Source of the DNA: Platynereis dumerilii
Taxonomy: Eukaryota > Annelida > Polychaeta > Phyllodocida > Nereididae
DNA: 64,000 nt
Reading direction: 5' to 3'
Assembly: GCA_026936325.1 (NCBI GenBank)
Contig: JAPTHN010000003.1
Span: 63,391,192-63,455,191, forward strand
Shown: in pieces, positions 40,698 through 52,616 of the stretch
Layout of the letters: every line of letters starts with the position of its first letter
Numbering within the stretch: position 1 is the first letter of the stretch
Made by a program: the position numbers and the translations under genes
The notes under the pieces: model-generated
Told to the model about the DNA's origin: nothing
Databases searched by the model: none
The model's input: only the letters and a program-made list of their open reading frames with translations

Positions 40698-42748
40698 CCT
40701 GATTGATTGATTGATTGATTGATTATTTATTTCCACGATTTTTTGAAATATATACAAAATATATAAGAAGTGGAGGAGATTCCCCAAGACCAGAATTGAT
40801 CACTTGTGGGAAACCACCTTGTACAATGACTTTTAATATATATAGATATGTTGTAAATATATACAAATGGATGTTTATCAGCTTGAAACAACAATATACA
40901 CAGAAAAATACAAAATGGAAAATTTGGAAATTTGTGAGCACATGGTTTTTATAATATGAGTGTGAATACACTAAAAATATCTTTATTTTCTTATTATTCT
41001 CATTTAGTCATTATTATTTATTTATTTATTATTATTATTTTTTTTTTTTTTTTAATTTTCTTATTATGTTTTTTTTTTTTTAAATGATGAATTATATACA
41101 TGGCGGTTTTGAATTTTTATGATGAATTACATACATAGCAGTTTTGAATCAGACAATCTTCCTTATAGCCACTTAACAATTTATCTTTGGCATAATTGGT
41201 GAAGCCGCTTTTGCTGTGGGTGTAAATTTTTTCTGTTATACAGGCTGGACTGTTATTAAAAATGATTGGTAATTTGTATTGGATAGCATTTTTAGCATAT
41301 TCATGTTTAATTATTGGAATTTGAAAGTTGTTTTGGTGTCGTGTGCGAATATCATGGCTGTCTGAGTGGTGTCTGCACAAAGAGATAAAATATGCTGGCA
41401 GCAAATTGTTTTCATAAAGATATGCAAACTTTAATCCATACAATGTGCTCAGATCTGCAACTTTTAAAATTTTTAACTGTTTAAAAAATGGCTCAGTGTG
41501 GGAATTATATTTCGCATTAATGATGATTCTAATTGCTTTTTTCTGTAGTTTAGCTAATTTATTAGCTTTTGTTCCCCAAAGGAGAATGCCATAGGTTAGA
41601 TGTGGTAATATCAAGGAGTTATATAATGTGACTAATGTGTTTCTTGGGATATAGTATTTTAGTTTATTTAACATACCAACTGTTTTTGCTATTTTTGTTG
41701 AGATTTTCCTTATATGTTGATTCCAGGTAAGATTCTTGTCTATTTCAATACCTAAGAAATTAAAATGCTCTACAAATTCTATTTGTGTATTATTTATTCG
41801 TACAGAAGGGATTTCTGGTTTCTTGTGTGTGGAGTGGAATATCATGCCTTTTGTTTTCTTTAGATTGAGTGAGAGCTTATTTAGTTCCAACCAACAATAC
41901 ACTTTGCTTAGCTCGATGTTTATATTAGCACATAAATCATCACTGTTGTTATTTTTAAATGTGTTTAATGTTGCTGAAAGAGTTGTATCGTCTGCATATA
42001 CTATTGGATAAAAATGGGTGCTTGAGTAGATAATATCATTTATATAAATCAAAAATAGTAATGGACCAAGTATAGACCCTTGGGGTACCCCCATACGTAC
42101 TGTCAAGCATTTAGAATAATTGCCATTGTAATCTACATATTGTTTTCTGTCTTCTAAATAGTTTTCCATCAAGGATAATGCTCTTTCATTAAATCCGTAA
42201 TAACCAAGTTTGTGCAGCAAGATTTTATGGTCCAAGGTGTCGAATGCCTTACTCAGGTCTAGGTATATATTTATTGGGATTTCACCTTTGTCCATTTTAC
42301 TTATCACTCTGTCTATCAATTCTATGCCTGCTAATTCTGTTGAATGTGAGGCCCTGAAACCGTATTGACTTTTGAAATACAGATCATGATGCTGAAAAAA
42401 ACTTTGTATTTGATTGTGCATTACACGTTCTAACACTTTGGATAGACTAGGCAAGAGGGAGATGGGACGATAGTTTTTTAGCAGATAGTCTTCATCCTTT
42501 TTATAGCATGGTATCACTTTCGCTATTTTTAATCTATCTGGGAAAATTCCGGTTTTGAAACTTTGGTTTATTATCACAGTAAATATATCTGCTACTTCTT
42601 CTTTTATAGATTTCAAGAGTATGTTTGAACATTCATCTACTCCACGACTAGATTTAGATTTTAATTGATCAATAACTTTGATTACTGAATTTACATTTGT
42701 TACTTCGAATTTGAAAGAGGCATTTACTGGAGAATTTAGGTAGTCTTT
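40698..42748 (-). mobile_element. 5'-truncated CR1/L2-group LINE inserted in lectin exon 3
   Basis: The element reads on the minus strand. Its 3' tail is a tetranucleotide repeat (AATC on the minus strand, about 40698-40722), typical of the L2/CR1 group. The 5' end falls within the reverse transcriptase region, so the endonuclease is lost by truncation. The remaining reverse transcriptase frame is open, which implies a recent insertion. A poly-T/AT-rich stretch (40985-41095) lies in its 3' untranslated part. No long target duplication is obvious; TGATT occurs at both edges. Confidence 0.75.
41117..42748 (-). CDS. Non-LTR reverse transcriptase, N-terminally truncated
   Basis: The open frame extends to 42793, but its last ~45 nt come from lectin exon and MITE sequence, so the LINE part is given. 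Reverse transcriptase blocks appear in order: KVIPCYKKDEDYLLKNYRPISLLP, SQYGFRASHSTE, INIYLDLSKAFDTLDHKILL, MGVPQGSILGPLLFLIYINDI and the catalytic YADDTTL. A thumb region (LNLKKTKGMIFHS, FNFLGIEIDKNLTWNQHI) and a CR1/L2-like C-terminal domain (LPHLTYGILLWG, KLQKKAIRIIINA) ending CYVCNSS follow. No endonuclease is present. All palm residues needed for catalysis look intact. Confidence 0.9.
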   Translation of the reverse strand, partial: KDYLNSPVNASFKFEVTNVNSVIKVIDQLKSKSSRGVDECSNILLKSIKEEVADIFTVIINQSFKTGIFPDRLKIAKVIPCYKKDEDYLLKNYRPISLLPSLSKVLERVMHNQIQSFFQHHDLYFKSQYGFRASHSTELAGIELIDRVISKMDKGEIPINIYLDLSKAFDTLDHKILLHKLGYYGFNERALSLMENYLEDRKQYVDYNGNYSKCLTVRMGVPQGSILGPLLFLIYINDIIYSSTHFYPIVYADDTTLSATLNTFKNNNSDDLCANINIELSKVYCWLELNKLSLNLKKTKGMIFHSTHKKPEIPSVRINNTQIEFVEHFNFLGIEIDKNLTWNQHIRKISTKIAKTVGMLNKLKYYIPRNTLVTLYNSLILPHLTYGILLWGTKANKLAKLQKKAIRIIINAKYNSHTEPFFKQLKILKVADLSTLYGLKFAYLYENNLLPAYFISLCRHHSDSHDIRTRHQNNFQIPIIKHEYAKNAIQYKLPIIFNNSPACITEKIYTHSKSGFTNYAKDKLLSGYKEDCLIQNCYVCNSS

Positions 42749-42750
42749 AA

Positions 42751-42780
42751 TGGAATGATTAACCCTGCAGTGACACACTA
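42751..42780 (+). CDS. Lectin exon 3, middle fragment (WND.PCSDTL)
   Basis: Between the LINE and the MITE lie 30 nt that read W-N-D-stop-P-C-S-D-T-L. W.D..C is the signature just before the last Cys of a C-type lectin domain. Joined to the piece after the MITE it gives the classical end PCSDTL-AALCERNQ. Confidence 0.65.
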
Positions 42781-43173
42781 CAGTACAATCCAAAATAAAG
42801 TATGATTACCCCAGCAGGAAGGAAGAATCAGCCACTACTTTACCCTTTCACACCTTTTGACTACCCCTGAATCACTTCCTACTTTTACCTACTTGAAACT
42901 ACCTTTTAAAATTACATTAAAATCACATTTAAACAACACCAATTTAAACTCAATCACCCCCATTGTGTTTGATTTACCTGATATTTGGCACCTCTGCTAA
43001 TTGCAATTACATTGATAGCTGTCTAAATAGAGTTATTAATGTGGGCTAAGGTTGTTGTAAGGAGTCAAAGGGAGTTGTGAGGAGATTTGGGGTGGAGAGG
43101 AGAAAAGAGGGCAAAATAGGTAAACAGAGGACTTCTGACAGAAAATGTTCTTACTTTATTTTGGTTTGTACTG
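42781..43173. mobile_element. Tc1/mariner-like MITE in lectin exon 3 (393 bp)
   Basis: The inverted ends are CAGTACAATCCAAAATAAAG and, on the right, ttattttggtttgtactg; TA flanks both sides (42779-42780 and 43174-43175). TA duplication and a CAGT start are characteristic of Tc1/mariner-derived elements. The lectin frame is continuous across one TA once the element is skipped. A related segment lies at 30586-30691. Confidence 0.8.
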
Positions 43174-43175
43174 TA

Positions 43176-43199
43176 GCTGCACTATGCGAAAGGAATCAG
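43176..43199 (+). CDS. Lectin exon 3, terminal fragment (AALCERNQ)
   Basis: 24 nt that read AALCERNQ and end at a consensus donor CAG|GTAAGT. The LCE tripeptide is the usual last-Cys motif of the C-type lectin domain. A donor here implies at least one further exon downstream, which I could not identify. Confidence 0.6.
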
Positions 43200-43751
43200 G
43201 TAAGTTTGAATTACAACTTCTTATTAACAGAAAATAGGATTGTCTGATACGAGACAACAATTACACAATATATGTTCAATTGTTCATCCTGTGATGTCTA
43301 AACAAGGCAATAGAATTGTTCAAAATTTCAAAGAACTTGATTGTTCCATTCTATTAATTATGTGACAATTCACAAAGCTTGACAACAATGACATTTGTGA
43401 AAACTTACAAACACTTCAAAAATGTGATAAGAATCTCCTTCAAAATGTGATAAAGAAGTATTACGAATCTCCCGAATCATTTAGGCGTTAAATTTTGCCT
43501 TGATGTGTGTATATTCTAAGTCTGTTTCTCACTAAATGATATAAATAATTGACTTGTTGTATCAACCAAAACAATTACTATATTTTCTGTTGTTCAAAGA
43601 AATTGGCTGACAAGTTTTCTCCGATTTAGTTCACATTTAGGTTACAACGTTTCAGGAAAAATATTCAAAGTCTGTAAATCCACATTGAAATTTTGTTTAA
43701 AATTTTTGGTATCACCAATTCAACATTAACTCTTGAAGTGGCTGATGACAG

Positions 43752-44175
43752 TCATTTCGAATGTTCTTATATATATGACTTAAAATGATAAACTTAATTA
43801 TTTCTATTTTCCAGACGCTTGCTTTATTTTGAGAGTTGGATAGATGTACTCAGCTGTGATATTTGAGCAAATTCAACAATCTGGTGGATGGTTCATTAAC
43901 GAAAAATAATTCATGCTTCTGTGTTCAATCTAAATGTAAATTCTTGCTCATGAAAAAATACAAATAGGCCTACAATAAAAATGGGGGAATACCATTAAAA
44001 TTTTCATATTCTGGATTACCCCTTGATGGGGTTTTACCCAAGGCAGACAAAGTTAGAAATTTATTTTGACCACAGTTATTTTCAAATGCTAACAATATGA
44101 CGGAATGATCTTGTTTCATATCCAGAAGACTTACGATAGTCTAAGTGATGACTGTGAACGTCTGTGTGAAGCTTC
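43752..44175 (+). repeat. Dispersed ~420-bp repeat, copy 2
   Basis: Direct-orientation match to 28481-28900. It ends just before a palindrome at 44208-44281. Confidence 0.8.
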
Positions 44176-44207
44176 GAAGAAGTCTGGATGGATGAATAAA
44201 AATCAGC

Positions 44208-44281
44208 GCTTCATCTATTTTCAAATGTATATACACTGTATATACATTTGAAAATTAACAGTATCTGAAAATAGATGAAGC
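44208..44281. other. Double hairpin/palindrome
   Basis: The inner palindrome is tcaaatgtatata-cac-tgtatatacatttga (44221-44251). The outer inverted pair is gcttcatctattttca (44208-44223) and tgaaaatagatgaagc (44265-44281). Transposon ends or a cruciform-forming site are both possible. Confidence 0.55.
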
Positions 44282-46397
44282 CAAATTATCTAATTTCTAA
44301 TGTTGTGTTCGACTTTGAGGTATCATCAAGAAATACCAGGAAGCATGACATGAATTTGTACGTAGGTATACCACATAACGAATTTCATCGAAATATGTTA
44401 TTTAGTAAATGGTGCTAAAAAATGGAACAAACTACCTGCTAATTTTAAAGATTGCTCAGACATTATCAATTTTAAAAGACTGTTGAAGAATGATAAAACA
44501 GCACTGCTGATCTGGTTTTTTACCCTTGTAAAATATATTAAAATATAAGAAAATCTGTGTGAAGAAGTCAGAGTACACGAAACATTGAACCAAGCTGGTT
44601 CAAATTGTATCTCGAAAGCCATGAAAAAGCTATGTATGTATTTTTCCATGTTACTGATAATATTTCATTGATGTGTGTATATCCTTAAAAATATTGATGA
44701 TGACATATTGCAATTGTATATAAGGTGTCAGTAGCTCTTTTTTATAAAATGAAAAGATTGTGACTACATTATGAACGAACAGACTGAAAATTTGATAATA
44801 TAAAGCTACAGGTTGAAAAATTAATAATTCTATGAATTCATAAAAAATAATACTAAATTTTCCTAGTTTAGATCATTGATTTTTATTCCAGTGTCTTGAT
44901 TATTAATTGATGATATTATTATGATTTTCATGTTGTAAATTAATGTAGATATAATATAGAATATTCTTTGCATTTGTCAAAAACAGGCTTTTTGAAACGT
45001 TGACAGTACTTGTAATAATTCAACATAAATGTTATAAACTGTTTGTTGACATGATGAATTAGTTTGTGTAAAAGTAACTGTACATAGTAAATACAATTTC
45101 CCATTTTATCTTTTGTTTGAAAAAAAATAGTTGCTCTGGTTTTTATTATTAAATATTATCACCTTTCCTCAACCCCTGTTTTTCAAAATACCATAACACT
45201 GAATAAAGAGGTATATGTTTTACAATTGAATGATTCTGATACAACCGTGCTCTACACTTTGTACACATATGTACGGATAAACATAATTATAATAATAGCT
45301 AGATATAAGTAACTGCAAGCACTTACAAAACTTCACCAAGAATATTGAAGAAATATTGGTCGATCAATGAAAAAACGAAATGACTCAAGTAATTTCAAAA
45401 GTTCAAAGGAATTTTAAAAATCATTTGAAAAAAGGCAATGCTATTTCATTTTTAGCATATTTAGGCCTAAGTCCTTTGTTTGATAACCTATCTTCACCAG
45501 CATTTTATTTTTTTTGGCTTAAGTGAGTCAATAGCTTTAATGTCTATGCTCTTATCAACTGGACTGAAACCAAATTGGTTTTTCACTGGAGACTTGTTCA
45601 GAGCATCATGGAAGGAAGAAAATTATTGAAAACATAGCAATATTTATACCATAGTAAAATATACCTCATGAGCATGTAGACAATGGCCTTTTCCTCAAGG
45701 TGTGGTTAACTTACTTGGAGATTTTGTGGTCTAAACTTAGAACCTCTCTCAAATTTTTGGGTTTTTGCAAGTGTTACGAAAAGTTCGGCCTAAAAAAATT
45801 ACCAAGTAAATTTAACTCTACTGAAAATTCTGGGAATTTTACAACCCTAGTCTTTGATCATTAATTATTGTCTTTGCATTGGCACCAGACCAAACATTGA
45901 ATCTTAGCTATACCCCAGCAAGCACTAAACATTAAAAAAACCTTTTAAAATGTTAGTTTTCTTTTCTAAATAGTTTAATAACATTGATTCAATGTTCTTT
46001 TGATGTGAGGTGCTTGTTGCGACTGGTCTGCCGACCCAACAAAAATAAATCTAACCCATGATTCTCAAAAAAACACTTTTTTAATCCTGCCAGATTCCTT
46101 TGAAAAAGCAGTTTGAGAAGATCTGAGAAGCAAATTAGTTTTGTAAGTTGCAACTCATGCCAAAGTTGTATAATTATCAATACAAAATGTTAGCATGATA
46201 TTGTTGACTTTGATAAAGAAAATAACTTCTCAAAGCTCTAATCTGTCCTTCCGAGAGGAAAGAGAAAATGGGGAATTTTTACAGATACATATATTAGCCA
46301 GATAGACTTTCAATAAATGTGCTACCTTTTCGCATACATTTTCCGGGATCTCAAAAAGAATAACTGAAAATAGCAGGTTGGTGTTCCTATGGCAATA
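44282..46397. other. AT-rich host DNA without recognised features
   Basis: Only short frames and simple AT-rich text. No conserved protein motif, RNA fold or repeat partner is seen within this window. Confidence 0.4.
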
Positions 46398-47889
46398 CAC
46401 AGCACTCCTGAATAAATTTCAAGATTAAAAAAATTCAACAAGAAAACCAAAAGCACACGCTTATAGAGCAGGGTCAGAAGAACATTTAAAGACAATAACT
46501 GAAAAATTCCGTTGGGAAAATTTTGAGTTATATTCATTTTACAGTTTTTGTTTATCACACTCATATTTTCTTGCTGATACGGGGGCATAGAAAGTTGTCT
46601 AAGTCATTTATCATGTTAAGAGAGACAAGTGCTGATGGTAAGAAATCATTGTTTAATTTAAATGACAATTATATATGTGTTAGATATGTATTGGTTAAAA
46701 AATAGTGTGCAGAGTGTGATAAACACATGCAGATGCATATTTATCAAAGAAATGAATTTGTAGCTCCAGTAAATTGGTCCGTTCATTTGTTGTGAATATT
46801 TAACCTGCTTTCAGCTTGGTTTGAATTTAATTTAGCCTTCCTTTTTGAATTTTTTGCAATGTTTTTCATCAAAATATGACACAAACGAGATAAACTTGAG
46901 GATTATTCTTACTAAGACTGGATGTGATTTATATAAATTGCCCCAATATATCATACAAAAATTGGATAAATGTTAGGAAATAAACCCCAACTGTGGCAGT
47001 GTGGCTTTTGGTGATCCAAGAAGTGAGTTAATGAATATTACTGAGGGCATTCTTTTGCAATAACTTCAGGACAAAAAAAACTCATTTTATGGACTAACTT
47101 ACTCATCCAAGCCATCATAATATGAACGTGAGATCCTAAATAGCTTGACAATTGATACTGAAACACAATATGATATTGAGAGAGAGTCACTCATGTGCAA
47201 ACAACATGCAGCGAAGGTAGACAATTGAGCAATGATGGGTAAAATATTCACTTTAAAAGATATCTTATAGTGGCTATAAGCTGATAATTATGCTAAGGTA
47301 TTATTCTCTTAACCTCAGCATCTGGTGGCTTTTGAAGATATTGATAAGTAAGATCTCACAGACATACATATATGATAATAAATAACACAATTCTGTAATG
47401 AGAAAAGATATGAAATATTCATATATCATGCAATATACATTTAATTTTGCTAAAACTGGCCTGAATACAATAAATCATTCAAAGGAATCAATAAAGGCAA
47501 TATTTAAAAGCTGCAAACTTACTTGCAGGTGTGTTAATTCCTATGACATGCAGTCACATGTGTTTATCACACCCTGCACAATATGTTTGGTCTAAATAAA
47601 TCTAACACAGATTCTATGGTAATGTAAATTAAAGAATAATGTCTTACCATCAACAATTGTCTCCCTAAACATTCTTAATGTCTTTAAACAGCTTTCTTTG
47701 TCCCCAATTTCAGCATGAAAATATGTGTGTGATAAACCAAAAATTTTAAATGAATATAACTCAAAATTTTCCCAACGGAATTTTTTGGTTTTTGTCTTGA
47801 AATGTACTCCTGACCCTGCTCTAGAAGCGTGCACTTTCGGTTTTCTTGTTGAATTTTTTTAATCTTGAAATTTATTCAGGAGCGTTGTG
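46398..47889. mobile_element. ~1.5-kb DNA transposon with ~345-bp inverted ends
   Basis: Left arm about 46398-46740 and right arm about 47544-47889 are inverted copies. Shared blocks include ctcctgaataaatttcaaga, ttcaacaagaaaacc, tagagcagggtcag, ttccgttgggaaaattttga and gtgataaacacatg. Both arms can be read to give a similar short peptide (RET..DGK..FNL...ICVR), but only because they are copies. No transposase lies in the ~800-bp middle. Confidence 0.75.
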
Positions 47890-48013
47890 AATGCTTTGCA
47901 AAAGTGATGGCAGTCTTCGTGATAAAGCACATATTGTTATACTTCTTAAATTACATAAATGCGGGCACAGAAAGCTTGATACATATCACAGAAAACACTG
48001 CAGAGAAACATTA

Positions 48014-48321
48014 CAGCAAGGAAATTTGATATGCAAATAGAGTGGACTGTCGGACTGTGAAAATGGCACTTTGTGACTTATGATAGCTGAAGAAGTGTCA
48101 TCTCCTCTACTTTCTACGTGGGAAACATAGAGGCTGTTTGATTAGTCATGACCAAGAGAAGGCCATTTGATTTGTCATAACTAATTTAGAGTAAAAATCT
48201 GATGCATAATCCTTTTGTTTGCCTGTCACCAACAATGACAAATCATTGGCATGATGACACATGAAGTGCCATTTTCACAGTGCAGTAGTCCACTCTTTTT
48301 GCATATCAAATTTCCTGTCTG
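48014..48321. mobile_element. Tc1/mariner-like MITE family B, copy 1 (308 bp)
   Basis: Ends CAGCAAGGAAATTTGATATG and ...caaatttcctgtctg, flanked by TA (48012-48013 and 48322-48323). Internal text matches copies 2 and 3: agaagtgtcatctcctctac, tgtttgattagtcatgacca, and the near-terminal gccattttcacagtgcagtag. Confidence 0.8.
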
Positions 48322-49244
48322 TAAATTATTCCCCCATTCCAGTATATTTGAATATCTTGAAAAAATTATAAAGAATGGGAGCCTGCTCCAAAGTCACATG
48401 ACAAATTCCATTTGACAATTATCAATAGTGTTACTGGTACATACGCGAACTGAAGCCATTTGCTTGTCCGTGGTTTCACATGGTTCCATGTTTTCATGAG
48501 TTAGGTAAGTATTGATCGTTTCATGAAACATAAAAAGAAAAAAACTAACTTATCTCTCATAATTATCCAAGACCTTTGCAAGAGAAACTGTTGGGTCATA
48601 GCCCAGAAACAATAGGTCAGATAAATCCGTATTTGTATTTTACAACCTGCTCGAAATCGGTGTATCTTCTGAAAGAGTTGAACCTAACCTTTGGTAGGTA
48701 CATTGGAAATATGTCACTGACTGATTCAAAATGTCTTTTCTGGACAGTTTGAAGCACACTGAAATGCATAATTTAGTATCAAATTAGCACCATGCCAGTT
48801 CTATGGGCCAGTTGACTAATAGTGTTTTAAAAGTAAACGATAGTCCATAAATATGAATGATTTTTTCATGTCAAGAAATGGTCTTAAACAGTATTTTCAA
48901 AGGTTGGTGACTGAAGGTGTCCAACTCCAGCAATAACCTGTGTGACACACAGATTCCAGTAGAATCTATTTTTATCCTCACATTTTACCCCAACTGGCCA
49001 TCTTCGGGATGACTGGTCCAACCACAGAGGGCAATTAAGTGACATGTTTACAGCTGCTTGTCACATGCTTATCCAGATGTTGACACCATTTGGTATAGTC
49101 CGGGAGCTGGCCTCTGAAAAATCTGGTTGACCTCATCTCATGAGGTCACCGCCTAAATTTGGTACCGTTTTAAAGGAAAAATTCTGTAGTTTCTGACTAC
49201 ATAGGTGAAATCCCTCAAATCAGGTGCAGAATTTTGCAAAATCA

Positions 49245-49772
49245 GTTTCCATGGCAACAAGTCAATTTGAAGTGGTATAGCTGAGATAAATAACAAATGC
49301 CTTCCTAAATTAACAATTTCAGTAATATCTCATATTAAACTTCACAGAAACTTGATGAAGGAAATTGGTGACCTCAAGGTAAAATAACCAATGCAACCTA
49401 TCAACTTGGTTGCCATGGAGACCAAATATCAAAACAAAATTACACTATTTTGCTAAAACATTGGCATATCTTTCCATACACAATAACCAATGATAAGAAT
49501 TTGACATTTCTGTAACATATGTGTCAAAGCCCCAAAACTGGGCTTTTCAAAAATGTGCTATATTGGCACATTCATTAAATACTTTTTATGGAAAGTGTCG
49601 TTAAGCAACTGCATGTCAAAAATATACATAATTCTATTATAGGTGTTTTTCTCTATTAATGCAAAATAGGGGTTGAGAAGCATTTGATTAATGGCTGTTT
49701 GGAAGTTTATCTCATCATAAATGTATTTGTGTTACTAATAGTTTTTGTAACTCGACTGGTTGCCATGGAAAC
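49245..49772. promoter_or_regulatory. Three X-box-like palindromes (left arm)
   Basis: gtttccatggcaac (49245-49258), gttgccatggagac (49409-49422) and gttgccatggaaac (49759-49772). They fit the RFX consensus GTNRCC-N0-3-RGYAAC. Whether any RFX protein binds here is unknown; their placement inside an inverted-repeat element suggests they may instead be transposase sites. Confidence 0.5.
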
Positions 49773-49999
49773 AACGGAAATAAACAAAATTTCGAATTTT
49801 CAGTTAAGATTGAGAAATGTACGACTACACCTTTCTTCAGAAGAGAAATAACAAAAAGTACATAGCTCCAGATAAAGGTCTTTACCTTAGATACGGATTA
49901 TGATACGGTTACCAAGGGTCATAGTTTTGTTTATCTGCATAGCAACTCTTTGAAGTGCTCTGCACTGTCTAAAAATTCACTCAAAAATTCAAAATTTAA

Positions 50000-51400
50000 T
50001 ATCCCTTTTTATATCTATACTACCGACTATTTACCATCTTCATGCCACAACAAATATTCTACAATGTACATTTATCAACAATTCCCCTAATAGTATCTTT
50101 CTTATTTGAATTTAAAAGTCATCAAACATTCATTCTGAAGCTGTCCGATTCAAGAAAATATGGTTTAAAACCAAGCTATGAATGACAATTAACTCTTTTT
50201 GTCTAAGCGGTTGTTAAGTCACCCAGTTGTTATGTGCGGATTTTTTATTTCTCATATATATAATTCATTCACATTTTTCATTGTGTTTTGACCAAAGCCT
50301 TTTATGATATTATGAAATAAGCCTCTTGACGACGTCATGATCTGATCATATCGAATTGAAGAAAATATTGGAGAAAAAAGGCCAACTTGACATGCCTGTT
50401 AATCAGCCTGTAGTTGTCCTATTGAACTCAATCAAAGACCAAATGAATATACTGAACCTGTAGTTTTTTAACCTTTAAATCATTTAGCAGTATAAAGTTT
50501 TCAGATATCCTCTCTGATAGGTCAACAGAGTGTACCTTTACAATCTTGTCTGAACAAACATTTGCGGAAATTACGCAGCACTGCATAGCTCGTCTCCTGT
50601 ATGGACCAGCATTTTCTAGTTGGTATCAACATTTTTGTTATTTAATTACCTTCAATCAAACAATGGCCTCTACATTCTCAAAAGTAAATTTGCATTTGCA
50701 CAGAAACATATAAGTTAACTGAATAAACAGAGGGTGATAGCCCAGACCCGTCCTGCCTGTTTGCTTTTAATCAAACAGAACTTGGCTTTAATCTTGCTCA
50801 CACTTTTGACTACACAAGCTTCCTGCATCGTATATTCTTGCATTAGCACTTACAAATTTACCATTATATTTACCAAACTATTAGTTTAGCTACTCATGAG
50901 TGATGGGGGGGGGGTCAAACCAAGACAACTGTTAATCAACCATTCATTTATGATTTAATCATCTCCATCTAATGTCAGAAAAAGCTAACTGAAATGATCC
51001 TTGATAATATAGCATAAAAACCTCAATAGGCCTAATGTGATGAAATTAGTGGAAATTTAAGTATGTTTAGCGGAGAGATTTATCTTCACCTTTAAGGGGA
51101 TTTAAATTTAAGTTGTAAATTGCAATATATTTAACTCAATTAGCACTGAATCGCATGAAGAAATTCAATGTTATCCACCACGTGAATTTATTCTTCCATG
51201 CCTTGAGAAAAGGCAAGAACAATAAAAGGTTCTCCTTGTGAATTAGACATGGAATTGCCAAATAGGTTGAGTCCATTGGGATTCAAATCTTCTCTCTATA
51301 TATAGTCATTCGTATTAAAGCCTTGGGGCACCAAAACTTTCTTATCATTGGAATTAGTCTTTTTATATCATTTAGGTTATGATATCATGCGTCAGTGAGC
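50000..51400. other. Interior of the 5.9-kb element, no gene seen
   Basis: AT-rich, with a short G run at about 50907. I see no coding signal or second repeat family here. Confidence 0.4.
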
Positions 51401-52117
51401 AGAGAATCTACCAAAAGCTCCAGACTGATAAGAAAATTAAGAGGATTCAGCAGTTAAGGGCATGTTTCAACAAATGTGCTTCAACTAGCCCAGTCGTCCC
51501 TATGTGTCGTAGATTTGAAAAAATCAATTGATCTGGCTCCAAAGTGGTAAACAAAGGCAATCAAAATTGATGCCACAGGCCATGAAAGCTTCCTTGATGC
51601 TGACGAAACTGTACAAACTCTTGACGTCAAATTAATAAAAAAGCAGGTGCTTTGACCCATCTTTAAACACTCAGGGAGTTAACTGTTTACCATATGCTGA
51701 AGATTTTGATGTCCTCAGCCCCATGCAGAGGGCTTCTCTCAATCAGGCCTCAGTACTGTTTTAAACATCCCATTATGCTATCGAGGGTCCCATAGCTGGA
51801 CCAGCACTGTTGCTTTATCACTGCCGAGCTTGGCTAAGGAGATGTATTATTTGTCAGATATCTCAGTGAGTTTAGTAGGCTTCTCCATCACCTTACAAGG
51901 AAAAGAACCCAGTAGTTCCATAGAAGATATGGTTACTGTCATGAGGGGCTGGTGGTATTTTGCTAATCGGAGTAGAATCAGTCCAGCTACCGACATGCTA
52001 GTGTGTGTTGAAGATGGCTGCACAGAAATCACATTTTTTTCTGACACCTGGCTGACCTTAAAATCCCAGGGCCAAGACTTATCCTACATGTATGTAAGAA
52101 TACTTCAAAAACTGTAG
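51400..52117 (+). other. Possible decayed coding region
   Basis: Composition becomes less AT-rich, and the frame 51830-52117 (MAKEMYYLSDISVSLVGFS...DMLVCVEDGCTEITFFSDTW) reads like protein. Upstream the frame is broken repeatedly. It could be the remnant of a transposase or of a captured host gene. I do not recognise it. Confidence 0.3.
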
Positions 52118-52399
52118 ACTTTGTCTACTAAACAAGTTTTTGCTCTTTGTTTCACTTGTGAAAAAACTTCTGCTGGAAAAAGGCAAGATGCTCCCTATTC
52201 CTAAAACGTCACTGCCACTGTTTGGAATGTATACATGTATCAGTTAAACTTCACGTCATTTAGCATATTTTCAATATAAGATGAAAATGAATTATTCACA
52301 AATAAAAATAAATGGTTAATGAATAGTAACTGTTGTAGATGTTGCCTCAAGTTAATCATGATTTAACAACAAGTTTTTGTGAATATAAGGGCGATTGCC

Positions 52400-52616
52400 A
52401 CCAGACAATGCAGGAAAATAAAATTCGGATGAAACGTTAAATTGGTGGCCCCCTGTATTACTGTCTGCACTAGGCCAGTAAAAGATCCCTCACATGGTGT
52501 AAATTATGTGTTACATGTTGAGAACTCACACTGAGTCCTAATCTCTCTCCCACCTCATCAATATACCCTCGTGAACATTAGTACTTGGCTTAAATGCCTG
52601 CACTTACCATATATTA
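52400..52616 (+). mobile_element. SINE-like retroposon, copy 2
   Basis: It shares with 30131-30360 the phrases ggatgaaacgttaaattggt, agtaaaagatccctcacatg, gttacatgttgag and gcacttaccatata. It is inserted in the interior of the 5.9-kb element. Confidence 0.6.

Larger units (their letters stand above)
34583..43199 (+). pseudogene. C-type lectin gene, disrupted in exon 3
   Basis: The gene model has exon 1 at 34583-34874, exon 2 at 40006-40176 and exon 3 at 40523 onward, all with GT-AG phase-1 introns. It encodes a secreted protein: signal peptide MGLQICFSLLLYFLTRTLSC, an unassigned ~75-aa N-terminal region and a C-type lectin domain. Exon 3 is cut after ERCIVLFRVDL by a minus-strand LINE (about 40698-42748). 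It resumes with WND.PCSDTL at 42751-42780, is cut again by a TA-flanked MITE (42781-43173) and ends AALCERNQ before GTAAGT at 43200. Two stop codons now flank the WND triplet (42748-42750 and 42760-42762). This copy cannot encode a whole lectin domain unless splicing avoids the inserts. Confidence 0.75.

Noticed and set aside
40723-40971. Short open frames on both strands in the LINE 3' region
   Set aside because: AT-rich untranslated LINE sequence; the paired frames are not conserved domains.
42749-42793. Apparent N-terminus of the LINE reverse transcriptase frame (MDCTVVCHCRV...)
   Set aside because: This stretch on the plus strand is lectin exon (WND.PCSDTL) and MITE terminus, so the reading is a chance fusion across insertion boundaries.
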